Source of the DNA: Yoonia sp. G8-12
Lineage (GTDB): Bacteria; Pseudomonadota; Alphaproteobacteria; Rhodobacterales; Rhodobacteraceae
Reading direction: 5' to 3'
Length of the DNA: 64,000 nucleotides
NCBI RefSeq assembly: GCF_038443675.1
Contig: NZ_CP151762.1
Span: forward strand, 2,852,001-2,916,000
The number at the start of each line of letters is the position of its first letter. Position 1 is the first letter of the stretch. The notes under the pieces are model-generated. The model did not search any database, was not told the DNA's origin, and saw only the letters and a list, made by a program, of their open reading frames with translations. Made by a program: the position numbers and the translations under genes. Below, piece after piece: positions 1-8,900 of this stretch.

Positions 1-69
1 ACTGCGCGTCGGTTGTCGATGCACCGGCGCACGCTACAACGCATCCTGGCCAAGCGTAGCCCGCGCTAG
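1..69 (+). CDS. regA: RegA/PrrA/ActR-type response regulator, C-terminal end (partial)
   Basis: Only the last 22 codons are present; the gene begins before the window. Read from base 1 they give TARRLSMHRRTLQRILAKRS followed by Pro-Arg and a TAG stop, which I recognise as the Fis-type helix-turn-helix at the very C-terminus of RegA/PrrA/ActR, the redox-responding activator of photosynthesis, cytochrome and nitrogen genes in alphaproteobacteria. The gene is convergent with ppsR and the two stop codons overlap in the tetramer CTAG at 66-69. The family call rests on this short tail and on the photosynthetic neighbourhood. Confidence 0.8.
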   Translation, partial: TARRLSMHRRTLQRILAKRSPR

Positions 70-1493
70 TTCTCGGCTTCGCCATCACGGCTGAGAAGGC
101 CGAATTTGCGCAGTTTGACGTAAAGTGATTGGCGCGAAAGTCCCAGCATCTCAGCTGCGGCAACGCGGTTGTTCATCGTGAGTTCTACCGCTGTTTCGAT
201 GCACATCTTTTCAACGACATTGGTTGTTTCTGACACAATGTCTTTCAAAGTCGCACTCCCAACAAGTTCGGCAACCGAGCGCATGCTTTCGTCGCTGCTG
301 GGATGAGGGCGTGTTTGCGCCTTGTCGCTGCGGCTTGCATCGCGCAGGACGAAAGCGAAGACTGTCTGCTGACCGGCCATAATCCGGGTGACGGAAACAT
401 CTGTTGCACGTGGGCTGCCATATTCGCCAGCAAGCTTTGTTGCGTAGTTCCGCATCCGGCCCGCGCGCTGGGCGTTTTCGGCCATGACTTTGAAATCAAC
501 ACTACCGCGCTGTAGATAGTCGGCAAAACTACGTCCACGCACGTTAATATCATGCGCGACGTCAACCAGATCGAGGAAGGCATCGTTGGCGGACAGCACG
601 TCTCCATTTTCTGCCGTAAAGACGATGGCCTCTGGTCCGTCCGAATAAAGCGCATGCAGATTGTGGTTCAGATCGTCTGCAAGCGCGCTGCCTTCACCCT
701 CTGAGACAAGCCGACATAGCAAAATGCGTTCACCGGCTGCCCGGAAAAGCGTTGGGAAAAGCTGCACTGACATACCGTTTCCGCGCAGATCTGCCATAAT
801 GGTCTTTTTCACGCCAGAAATGGCCTGCGATGCAAGTGCGTCGACCATATCCCCGCGCTTGCGCCCCTCAAAGCACCCAGCAAGCTGATTGCCGATAAGG
901 CTTTCGATCGGGCGATCGAGCAATGTGACCGCTGCGGTGTTTGCCTCGGTGATTTCGCCAGTGGCAACAGAAACAAAAACGATTGCTTCCGAGGTGCTTT
1001 CCATCAGAACGCGAAAACGGGTGTCGTATTCCCGTTGCGTTTCATAGTCGCGTTCCAGCGAAAGCTGCGCTTCAACCAGTTGCTGCTGCATTTCCGCGAT
1101 GGGGCGCAAATCGTGGCCCAAAAGAAGGATTGCACCACCCTGTCCGATGCGGTGGAAACTGTACTTTACGGGGGATTCGGAACCAATGACCCCATCAGTG
1201 TGGTTCAGTTCAACGGGTCGGACCCTTGGCTTGCCACCAAGAAATTCGGCCAGCCGGTTCTCGAATTTCGACACGCTTTCAATTGTAAGGGTCGTGCGGA
1301 TGTCTTTGTTTTCCCAATGCTCCAATTCTCGGAAGGCACTATTGGATGGGTTCGCAAGAACGGACAGGATGATGCCGGTTTCAGATATGACCACGCCAAC
1401 ATCTGCAACTTCGGCAATAATATCGCCGAGTATTTCAGGGGCAATCAGAGGGATTGCGCCGCTGTTCCAGTATTTTGTTCCGCGGGAAGTCAT
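66..1493 (-). CDS. ppsR: PpsR/CrtJ transcriptional repressor of photosynthesis genes
   Basis: Predicted aerobic repressor of bch, crt and puc genes that binds TGT-N12-ACA palindromes. The 475-residue product starts MTSRGTKYW and has an N-terminal domain, a glutamine-rich linker helix around residue 135-155, two PAS domains (about 160-270 and 280-385) and a Fis-type helix-turn-helix at about 443-464. Cys260 and Cys431 sit where the two redox-active cysteines of Rhodobacter PpsR/CrtJ lie (inference by eye). The frame stays open upstream to a TTG at 1583, but that would invade ppaA; the ATG at 1491-1493 matches the usual PpsR start. It lies 35 bp downstream of ppaA on the same strand, so the two are probably cotranscribed. 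Confidence 0.95.
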   Translation of the reverse strand: MTSRGTKYWNSGAIPLIAPEILGDIIAEVADVGVVISETGIILSVLANPSNSAFRELEHWENKDIRTTLTIESVSKFENRLAEFLGGKPRVRPVELNHTDGVIGSESPVKYSFHRIGQGGAILLLGHDLRPIAEMQQQLVEAQLSLERDYETQREYDTRFRVLMESTSEAIVFVSVATGEITEANTAAVTLLDRPIESLIGNQLAGCFEGRKRGDMVDALASQAISGVKKTIMADLRGNGMSVQLFPTLFRAAGERILLCRLVSEGEGSALADDLNHNLHALYSDGPEAIVFTAENGDVLSANDAFLDLVDVAHDINVRGRSFADYLQRGSVDFKVMAENAQRAGRMRNYATKLAGEYGSPRATDVSVTRIMAGQQTVFAFVLRDASRSDKAQTRPHPSSDESMRSVAELVGSATLKDIVSETTNVVEKMCIETAVELTMNNRVAAAEMLGLSRQSLYVKLRKFGLLSRDGEAEN

Positions 1494-1528
1494 TTTCGGC
1501 GCCTGCGATTGAAGACCTGTATCATTTT

Positions 1529-2326
1529 CTAGGTCCCGTTCCTGGCGCTTATCTTCTTTTTCTCGGTTTCTTGTAGACCGCAAAGTTTGAGGGCCTCGTC
1601 TGGAAGTTTGGTGGCATAATCCGCCCCCGTAAGCGCCGTTACATCATGTATCTCTTGAACGTCAAGAATAGATCCACCAATAACAATCGGACATGTAGCC
1701 CCGGACGACCCCCTAATAACCTCAATAATCTGGCGCAACTTCTCAAGAGTTTCACCGGCAGACGATGATATAAACACAGCGTCAGTCTTGGTTCGTGTTA
1801 TATGGTTGGCGATATCCTCTGGTTTGCCACCCAAAAATAGTTTGACAGAGAAACCCTTGCGGCGCAGCTGGCTGCTTAGGACAATTGCCCCAAGCGTGTG
1901 ATACACATCTTGCGGTACGATCAGCAGAATTGAGGCGTTTTCGTTTGTTGTAGCGTTGTCGCTTGCCCAGTTTGGGCCCAAGGCCCGCAACATCGCCTGC
2001 AAGCGCGACACGCCAATCGTGACCCCGGCAAAACTGAGTTGATCAGCGCACCAAAGATCGCCCATATCGCGTGCCAGCGCAGGGATGTAGAAATCTGCTA
2101 TGTCTTCGGGATGCGTGCCATGGGCAAGTGCGGCTTTGACCGCCTGCTTGCTTTCATCAGGATTCGTGCTTAGCGCCGCATCTTTCAAGGCCGTAAAAAG
2201 GTTTGGGTCAAGATTGTGAGAAATATCTTCGACGACCGCCACCGCAACCGAACGCCCAACAAAGCCCAGCGATGCCTGTGACATGGCCGGTTCATTCTTG
2301 ACGCCCAACTTGAGATATTCGGCCAT
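1529..2326 (-). CDS. ppaA: PpaA/AerR-type cobalamin-binding antirepressor
   Basis: A 265-residue regulator with a B12-binding fold. The N-terminal half carries the W-x-x-D-x-x-S-F-A-x-V-T helix motif (about 92-105) seen in B12 regulators, and His143 in VYHTLGA followed by LRRKGF matches the cobalamin-ligand region of AerR/PpaA. Such proteins bind light-sensitive B12 and counter PpsR/CrtJ. The ATG at 2324-2326 was chosen because AAAGGA lies 7 bases upstream; the frame continues to a TTG at 2359 without a better ribosome site. It is the first gene of a leftward ppaA-ppsR pair, and a PpsR-type box lies 80 bp upstream of its start, so feedback control is plausible. Confidence 0.9.
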   Translation of the reverse strand: MAEYLKLGVKNEPAMSQASLGFVGRSVAVAVVEDISHNLDPNLFTALKDAALSTNPDESKQAVKAALAHGTHPEDIADFYIPALARDMGDLWCADQLSFAGVTIGVSRLQAMLRALGPNWASDNATTNENASILLIVPQDVYHTLGAIVLSSQLRRKGFSVKLFLGGKPEDIANHITRTKTDAVFISSSAGETLEKLRQIIEVIRGSSGATCPIVIGGSILDVQEIHDVTALTGADYATKLPDEALKLCGLQETEKKKISARNGT

Positions 2327-2405
2327 TCGCTTGTCCTTTAGCTGAAGCGGTGCGCGCAAGCGTTCTATGCAGTAATGGCATCATTGTCAGGTCTGACCAT
2401 GAGAA

Positions 2406-2423
2406 TGTCAAAGAAAATTGACA
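2406..2423. promoter_or_regulatory. PpsR/CrtJ binding site (box 1, ppaA-bchF intergenic)
   Basis: TGTCAAAGAAAATTGACA matches the TGT-N12-ACA consensus and also the extended TGTC-N10-GACA form. It lies between the divergent ppaA and bchF genes, 80 bp from the ppaA start and about 180 bp from the bchF start, so it could serve both directions. Binding is inferred from the motif alone. Confidence 0.75.
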
Positions 2424-2529
2424 TATGGGACAATGGCTCTGGCGTCATATCTCTAAATAGCCATATAAAATTAGTCTTTAGAGGTCGATTGCTCAGAAAT
2501 ATGGCCACCACTGCAATTCAAGATCAATG

Positions 2530-2547
2530 TGTAAGTTAAAGTTGACA
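2530..2547. promoter_or_regulatory. PpsR/CrtJ binding site (box 2, bchF promoter)
   Basis: TGTAAGTTAAAGTTGACA fits TGT-N12-ACA. Its right half contains the TTGACA proposed as the -35 element of bchF, so a bound repressor would block RNA polymerase. It is 107 bp downstream of box 1, consistent with the paired sites at which PpsR/CrtJ binds cooperatively. Confidence 0.75.
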
Positions 2548-2571
2548 CATAGATCAAATGACACCTATTCT
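2542..2571 (+). promoter_or_regulatory. Putative sigma-70 promoter of the bchF superoperon
   Basis: TTGACA at 2542-2547 and TATTCT at 2566-2571 are separated by 18 bases. Transcription would begin near 2578, about 13 bases before the GGAG ribosome site of bchF (2591-2594). The -35 overlaps PpsR box 2. The -10 is a weak match, so this is a prediction only. Confidence 0.45.
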
Positions 2572-2601
2572 TGACACAAGACGATGTCAGGGAGACTTCA
2601 C

Positions 2602-3102
2602 ATGGCCATTGCCGACACAAACACAGTAGGTGTGCACACGCTTGGCAAGCGGCTATATTCGGATGCTGAAAGGGCGCGTCGCGATACCACCAAATGGACC
2701 CTTGTTCAGGGCATTTTGGCACCCCTTCAGTTCTTCGTTTTTCTTGTCTCGCTCGCACTCGTTATGCGGTATCTTCTCACAGGCGCCGGCTATGATGCCG
2801 CGACCCTTTCGATCGTCATCAAAACCGGTGTTTTGCTGTTGATCATGGTGACCGGCGCGATCTGGGAAAAAGTGGTCTTTGGGCAGTACCTCTTTGCACC
2901 CGCTTTCTTTTGGGAAGATGTGTTTAGCTTTGCGGTTATCGCATTGCATTTGCTCTATATTTTGGCGCTCTATTCTGGCGCGCTGGCGCCAGATGGCCTG
3001 ATGTATCTGGCGCTGGCGGCGTATACCGCCTACGTCATAAACGCCGCCCAATTCGTGTGGAAACTGCGCCTTGCGCGGCTGGATGCGGAGGCACGGACAT
3101 GA
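2602..3102 (+). CDS. bchF: 2-vinyl bacteriochlorophyllide hydratase
   Basis: BchF hydrates the C3 vinyl group of (bacterio)chlorophyllide on the way to bacteriochlorophyll a. The 166-residue product is a small membrane protein with about four hydrophobic segments (near residues 35-55, 70-90, 105-125 and 132-150), the normal size for the family. The ATG at 2602 is preceded by GGAG at 2591; an upstream in-frame ATG at 2584 lacks a ribosome site. It heads the rightward superoperon, and its TGA overlaps the bchN ATG (ATGA at 3099-3102), so translation is probably coupled. Confidence 0.93.
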   Translation: MAIADTNTVGVHTLGKRLYSDAERARRDTTKWTLVQGILAPLQFFVFLVSLALVMRYLLTGAGYDAATLSIVIKTGVLLLIMVTGAIWEKVVFGQYLFAPAFFWEDVFSFAVIALHLLYILALYSGALAPDGLMYLALAAYTAYVINAAQFVWKLRLARLDAEART

Positions 3103-4382
3103 ACGTACCAATGCCCCCCACCAACGGTGGTTGCCGTACTGCGCCGGTCCTAAAAGAACGCGGCCAGCGCGAGGTGTTTTGCGGCCTGACCGGGATCATC
3201 TGGTTGCACCGCAAAATGCAGGATGCATTCTTTCTCGTTGTCGGCTCTCGCACCTGTGCGCACCTGCTGCAATCTGCGGCGGGCGTGATGATTTTTGCCG
3301 AACCACGATTCGGCACAGCGATTCTTGAAGAGCAGGATTTGGCCGGTATGGCCGACGCCCACAAAGAGCTTGATCGTGAAGTTGCCCGTCTTTTGGCGCG
3401 CCGTCCCGACATCCGTCAGCTGTTCTTGGTGGGGTCGTGCCCCTCTGAGGTGATCAAAATCGATCTGGCGCGTGCGGCAGAACGCCTCAGTCAGGTCCAT
3501 GCACCGCATGTGCGTGTTCTGAATTATTCGGGCTCGGGCATTGAGACGACCTTTACCGAAGGCGAAGACGCCTGCCTTGCCTCCATGGTGCCGGTACTGA
3601 AAGACACCAAGGAGCGTGAGCTGCTTGTTGTCGGTGCGCTGCCTGATGTTGTTGAAGATCAAATGGTGTCGCTTCTGACCGATATGGGTATCGGCCCGAT
3701 CCGCCTGCTCCCAGCGCGCCGGATTGATGACACGACTGCGGTCGGCGAAAACACAGTGTTTGCGCTGACCCAGCCGTTCCTTGGCGATACCCATGCCGCC
3801 CTTGAGCGCCGCGGTGCACGCCATCTGACTGCCCCTTTCCCCTTTGGTGATGAAGGTACGACCGCGTGGTTGCGCACGATTGCCATGGAGTTTGGCGTCA
3901 GTGAAGAGACTTTCGAAGCCGTCACCGCAGCGCCCCGCGCCCGTGCGCGCAAGGCGATCGCGCAAGCCGCTGAGGCATTGCGCGGTAAATCGGTGTTCTT
4001 CTTCCCCGACAGCCAGCTTGAAATTCCGCTTGCGCGTTTCCTGACCCGCGAATGCGGCATGACCGCGATTGAGGTGGGTAGCCCCTATATTCACGACGCA
4101 CTGCATGGTCCCGATCTTGATTTGCTGCGAGCCGGCCCGCAAATTTCCGAAGGCCAGGATGTAGACAAACAACTGGCCCGCGCCCGTGCCGCCCGCCCTG
4201 ACCTGACCGTTTGTGGTCTTGGCCTTGCCAATCCGCTTGAGGCGGAGGGACTTTCCACAAAATGGGCCATCGAATTGGTCTTTACGCCGGTGCATTTCTA
4301 CGAACAGGCCGGTGATCTGGCTGGTCTCTTCTCACGTCCTTTGCGGCGCAAGGCAGTGCTGAATCTGGAGGCCGCCGAATGA
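3099..4382 (+). CDS. bchN: Dark-operative protochlorophyllide reductase subunit N
   Basis: BchN pairs with BchB to form the MoFe-protein-like NB component of the light-independent protochlorophyllide reductase, which reduces the ring D double bond using electrons from BchL. The 427-residue product has Cys28 (CGLTG), Cys53 (RTCAH) and a third Cys in GSCPS near residue 114. These fit the three BchN cysteines that, with an Asp of BchB, hold the NB [4Fe-4S] cluster. The start at 3099 overlaps the bchF stop; a longer reading from 3057 lies inside bchF and is not needed. The stop overlaps bchB by 4 bases. Confidence 0.96.
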   Translation: MNVPMPPTNGGCRTAPVLKERGQREVFCGLTGIIWLHRKMQDAFFLVVGSRTCAHLLQSAAGVMIFAEPRFGTAILEEQDLAGMADAHKELDREVARLLARRPDIRQLFLVGSCPSEVIKIDLARAAERLSQVHAPHVRVLNYSGSGIETTFTEGEDACLASMVPVLKDTKERELLVVGALPDVVEDQMVSLLTDMGIGPIRLLPARRIDDTTAVGENTVFALTQPFLGDTHAALERRGARHLTAPFPFGDEGTTAWLRTIAMEFGVSEETFEAVTAAPRARARKAIAQAAEALRGKSVFFFPDSQLEIPLARFLTRECGMTAIEVGSPYIHDALHGPDLDLLRAGPQISEGQDVDKQLARARAARPDLTVCGLGLANPLEAEGLSTKWAIELVFTPVHFYEQAGDLAGLFSRPLRRKAVLNLEAAE

Positions 4383-5908
4383 AGCTGACCGTCTGGACAT
4401 ATGAGGGCCCGCCGCACGTAGGTGCGATGCGCGTCGCGACCGCGATGAAGGGTTTGCACTATGTGTTGCACGCCCCGCAGGGTGATACTTACGCGGATCT
4501 GCTTTTCACGATGATCGAGCGGCGCAATCACCGCCCGCCGGTCAGCTACACAACATTCCAGGCGCGTGACCTCGGTGCGGATACGGCGACGCTTTTCAAG
4601 GCGTCCTGTCAAGATGCCGTTGATCGCTTCCAGCCTGAGGCGATTATTGTTGGTGCCTCTTGTACCGCTGAACTTATTCAGGATGATCCGGCTGGTCTGG
4701 CCGAAACGATGGGTCTGTCCATTCCGGTGATTCCGCTTGAATTGCCAAGCTATAGCCGCAAGGAAAACTTTGGCGCGGACGAGACATTTTATCAGATCGT
4801 CAAAAGCCTTGCCAAACCGCAGGAACGCACGACGCGCATCACTTGCAATATCCTTGGCCCAACCGCGCTGGGCTTTCGTGCCCGCGATGACGTGGAAGAA
4901 CTGACCGGGCTTTTGTCCGAAATGGGCGTCGACGTGAATGTCGTGGCCCCGCTGAACGCAACACCAACGAACATCGCGCACCTCCCAGCGGCGCATTTCA
5001 ACGTGTTGCTCTCGCCCGAGACAGGCGAAGCGGCAGCCCGTTTTCTGGAAAAGAACCACGGTCAGCCCTTTACAAAGATCGTGCCGATTGGTGTCGGTGC
5101 GACCCGCGACTTTATCAAAGAAGTGGCAGCAATGACCGGTGTTTCCGGCACTATTGATGAAAGTCGCCTGCGCCTGCCGTGGTGGTCGCGGTCGGTGGAC
5201 AGCACCTATCTGACTGGCAAGCGCGTATTCATCTTTGGCGATGGCACCCATGTTGCCGCTCATGCCCGCATCGCCCGCGACGAGATGGGTTTTGAGGTGG
5301 TCGGCATCGGTTGCTACAACCGCGAAATGGCGCGGCCAATCCGGGCGTTGGCCAAAGAATACGGCGTCGAAGCGTTTATCACCGATGATTATCTTGAGGT
5401 TGAGGCCGCGATTGAGGCGCTCAGCCCCGAAATGATCCTTGGCACCCAGATGGAACGCCATATCGGCAAGCGGCTTGGCATTCCATGCGCCGTGATTTCT
5501 GCCCCGGTCCACGTGCAGGATTTCCCCGCCCGCTATTCCCCGCAAGTCGGCTTCGAAGGTGCGAATGTCATCTTTGATACGCTGATCCATCCGTTGGTGA
5601 TGGGTCTGGAAGAGCATCTTTTGACGATGTTCCGCGATGATTTTGAATTCCACGATGACGCTGGCGCAAGCCACCATGGTGGCAAAGCCAAAGCGCGTGT
5701 CGCCGTTGAAGAAGCGGCCGAAGAGACACCCGCACCGCACGCAGACAATATTATCTGGCTTGGCGATGCCGAAAAGGAGCTGAAGAAAATTCCATTCTTT
5801 GTGCGCGGGAAAGCACGAAGAAACACCGAAAACTATGCGGCGCAATTGGGTCTTAGCCAGATCACGCTTGATACGCTTTATGAGGCAAAAGCCCATTATG
5901 CGCGATAA
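4379..5908 (+). CDS. bchB: Dark-operative protochlorophyllide reductase subunit B
   Basis: The 509-residue partner of BchN in the protochlorophyllide reductase NB complex. Asp36 (HAPQGD) is at the position of the unusual aspartate ligand that BchB gives to the NB iron-sulfur cluster. The N-terminus MKLTVWTYEGPPHVGAMRVA and the C-terminal helical domain ending in the QLGLSQITLDTLYEAKAHY stretch are typical of the family. The ATG at 4379 overlaps the bchN stop (ATGA), and the last 11 bases overlap the start of bchH. Confidence 0.97.
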   Translation: MKLTVWTYEGPPHVGAMRVATAMKGLHYVLHAPQGDTYADLLFTMIERRNHRPPVSYTTFQARDLGADTATLFKASCQDAVDRFQPEAIIVGASCTAELIQDDPAGLAETMGLSIPVIPLELPSYSRKENFGADETFYQIVKSLAKPQERTTRITCNILGPTALGFRARDDVEELTGLLSEMGVDVNVVAPLNATPTNIAHLPAAHFNVLLSPETGEAAARFLEKNHGQPFTKIVPIGVGATRDFIKEVAAMTGVSGTIDESRLRLPWWSRSVDSTYLTGKRVFIFGDGTHVAAHARIARDEMGFEVVGIGCYNREMARPIRALAKEYGVEAFITDDYLEVEAAIEALSPEMILGTQMERHIGKRLGIPCAVISAPVHVQDFPARYSPQVGFEGANVIFDTLIHPLVMGLEEHLLTMFRDDFEFHDDAGASHHGGKAKARVAVEEAAEETPAPHADNIIWLGDAEKELKKIPFFVRGKARRNTENYAAQLGLSQITLDTLYEAKAHYAR

Positions 5909-8900
5909 CGCTGACATAAATACCTTCCGGTTCGTCATCCTGACGCTTGATTCGCATTCTGCGGGTCCAGCGATGCGGATGCGCCACAAGCTGGCGGCGG
6001 ATTTTCCCGGGCTTGAGATTGCGATCCACGCCGCAGCTGAATGGGGTGAGAACCCAGCAGCCTTGAGTGATGCCAAACAATCGGTGGCGAATGCCAATAT
6101 CATCGTCACCAATCTGTTGTTTCTTGAGGAACACACCTCGGCCATCTTGCCTGATCTGATTGCCCGCCGCGCCGATTGCGATGCGATGGTCAACGTGATC
6201 GCAGATAGCGAAATCGTAAAACTGACCAAAATGGGCGATCTGGACATGTCCAAGCCCACGAGCGGCCTTATGGCCCTGCTCAAGCGGCTGCGTCCGGGCG
6301 CCAAAGCCAGCAAGTCGGGCGAAAGCCAGATGAAGACATTGCGTCGATTGCCGAAAATCCTGCGTCTTATCCCCGGCAAAAGTCAGGATCTGCGCAACTG
6401 GTTCCTGTCGATGCAGTATTGGCTGGGCGGATCTGACGACAATATCGAACAGATGGTCCGGATGCTGGTGTCGCGCTATGCCAAAGGGCAGAACTGGAAG
6501 CCGGTCAAGGTCTTGGCGCCTATCGAGTATCCCGAGGTTGGCGTCTATCACCCTGACCTTCCCGGTCACCACATCAGCACTGATATCGCCGACCTTCCCG
6601 TACCGTACGAACCCGTGGCGACGGTTGGTATCTTGATGTTGCGGTCCTATATCCTGTCGTCTGATTGCGCGCACTATGATGCGGTGATCCGTGCATTTGA
6701 AGCAAAAGGGATGCGCGTTATCCCCGCCTTTGCGGGCGGTCTGGATGGGCGCCCTGCAATCGAGAGATATTTTCAGGGACGCGTGGATGCGATGGTATCG
6801 CTGACAGGTTTCTCGCTGATTGGTGGCCCGGCCTATAACGACAGCGATGCCGCCGTTGAGATGCTCAAAAAGCTGGATGTGCCGTATATCGCCGCCCAAC
6901 CGCTGGAATTTCAGACGCTTGGCCAATGGGCCGGCGATCCGCAGGGCCTTGGACCGATTGAGACGACGATGCTTGTGGCGTTGCCCGAAATTGATGGCGC
7001 AACGAACCCCACTGTTTTTGCTGGTCGTCACGGTGCAAACGGCTGTAGCGGTTGTTCCTATGCGTGCAAGATGAAATCAGATTGCAAGGCGATGGCACCC
7101 TGCCCGGAACGCATTGCCAGCCTTGCAGAAAAGACACTGCGTCTGGCGGTCCTGCGCCGCAAGCAGAACGCCGATAAAAAGATCGGGATCGTTCTTTTCG
7201 GGTTTCCACCAAATGCCGGTGCTGTCGGCACTGCGGCCTATCTGAGCGTGTTTGAAAGCCTGTTCAACACTTTGAACAAAATGAAATCTGACGGCTACCG
7301 CGTCGATGTCCCTGAAACAGTTGATGATTTGCGGGCTGCGGTACTGCTCGGCAACAGCGCCCAGTACGGGCAGCAAGCCAATGTTGCCGCCCATGTTGAT
7401 GCCGACACCATCGTGCGCACCACCCCGCCACTTGCCGAGATTGAGGCAGTTTGGGGTCCTGCGCCCGGGAAAATCCAATCCGATGGCCGTGGTGTATTTG
7501 TGCTGGGCCACCATTTCGGCAATGTCTTTGTCGGTGTCCAACCTGCCTTTGGTTATGAGGGCGACCCGATGCGGTTGCTCTTTGAAAAGGGCTTTGCCCC
7601 GACCCATGCTTTCGTCACGTTCTATGCGTGGCTGCGCAATACGTTTCAGGCCGATGCGCTTTTGCATTTTGGTATGCACGGCGCGCTGGAATTCATGCCT
7701 GGCAAACAAGCAGGTCTTGGTGCGCGCGACTGGCCTGATCGTCTGATCGGCGCGATGCCGAATATCTATCTGTATGCGGCCAATAACCCGTCTGAGGCGT
7801 CATTGGCCAAGCGCCGGTCCAATGCGATTACAATCACGCATCTGACCCCGCCCCTGACGACCGCTGGCCTTTATAAAGGTCTGGCCGATCTGAAAGACAG
7901 CTTGACCCGTTGGCGTGAAATGCCCGCCGAGGATAACCAGCGCACCGACCTGGAGCTGTTGATCCGCGATCAGGCGAATGCCGTCGATATGAATGCGCAT
8001 GATATCGACAAACTATGGCTGAAGTTGTTGGAGACCGAAGGGTCGCTGATCACCGAAGGTTTGCATGTTGTGGGCAAGCCGCTGTCCGATACCGCCCGTG
8101 CGGAAATGATCGCAATGATGCCCGAAGGTGAAGCGGCCAAGCGGGCCGCTGAGCTTCTCAAGGAAGATCACGAACTGCCTGCGTTGATGCGCGCCCTGTC
8201 CGGGCACTTTATCGCGCCTGTGCCGGGTGGCGATTTGATCCGCTCACCGCAGATTGTGCCCACGGGCCGGAATATCCATGCCTTTGACCCGTTCCGCATG
8301 CCAACTGCCTTTGCGATGGCCGAGGGTGCGAAACAAGCTGACCTCTTGCTCGAGACACATCAAAGCATGCCCAAGACCGTGGCTTTGGTGCTTTGGGGCT
8401 CTGACAACATTAAATCTGATGGTGGACCGATTGCGCAGGCGTTGTCCTTGATGGGGGCCAAACCACGGTTTGACAATTTTGGCCGCCTTGCCGGTGCCGA
8501 TCTGATCCCGCTTGCTACATTGGGCCGTCCGCGGATTGATGTGGTGATGACGCTATCTGGTATCTTCCGCGATTTGCTGCCATTGCAAACACGGATGCTG
8601 GCCGAGGCTGCGTTGAAATGCGCCATGGCGGATGAGCCGCTTGAGCAGAACTTCATTCGTGCCCATGCGCTGGCCTATGCCGCGGAAATCGACTGTGATC
8701 TGGAAACCGCTGCGCTGCGTGTCTTTAGCAACGCCGAGGGCGCCTATGGGTCCAATGTGAACCAGTTGGTCGATAGTTCCGCTTTTGGCGATGAGGACGA
8801 ATTGGCCGATGCCTATGAGGCGCGCAAGTCTTTCTCTTATGGTGTGAACGGCAAGGCGACACAGAACCCCGTGTTGCTGCAAAAGGCGTTGAAAGATGTC

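Noticed and set aside
4298..6379. A long open frame on the minus strand opposite bchN/bchB/bchH (about 690 codons)
   Set aside because: It is antisense to well-conserved genes, has a protein composition rich in His, Arg and Gly unlike real proteins, and shows no domain; it arises from codon bias of the true genes.
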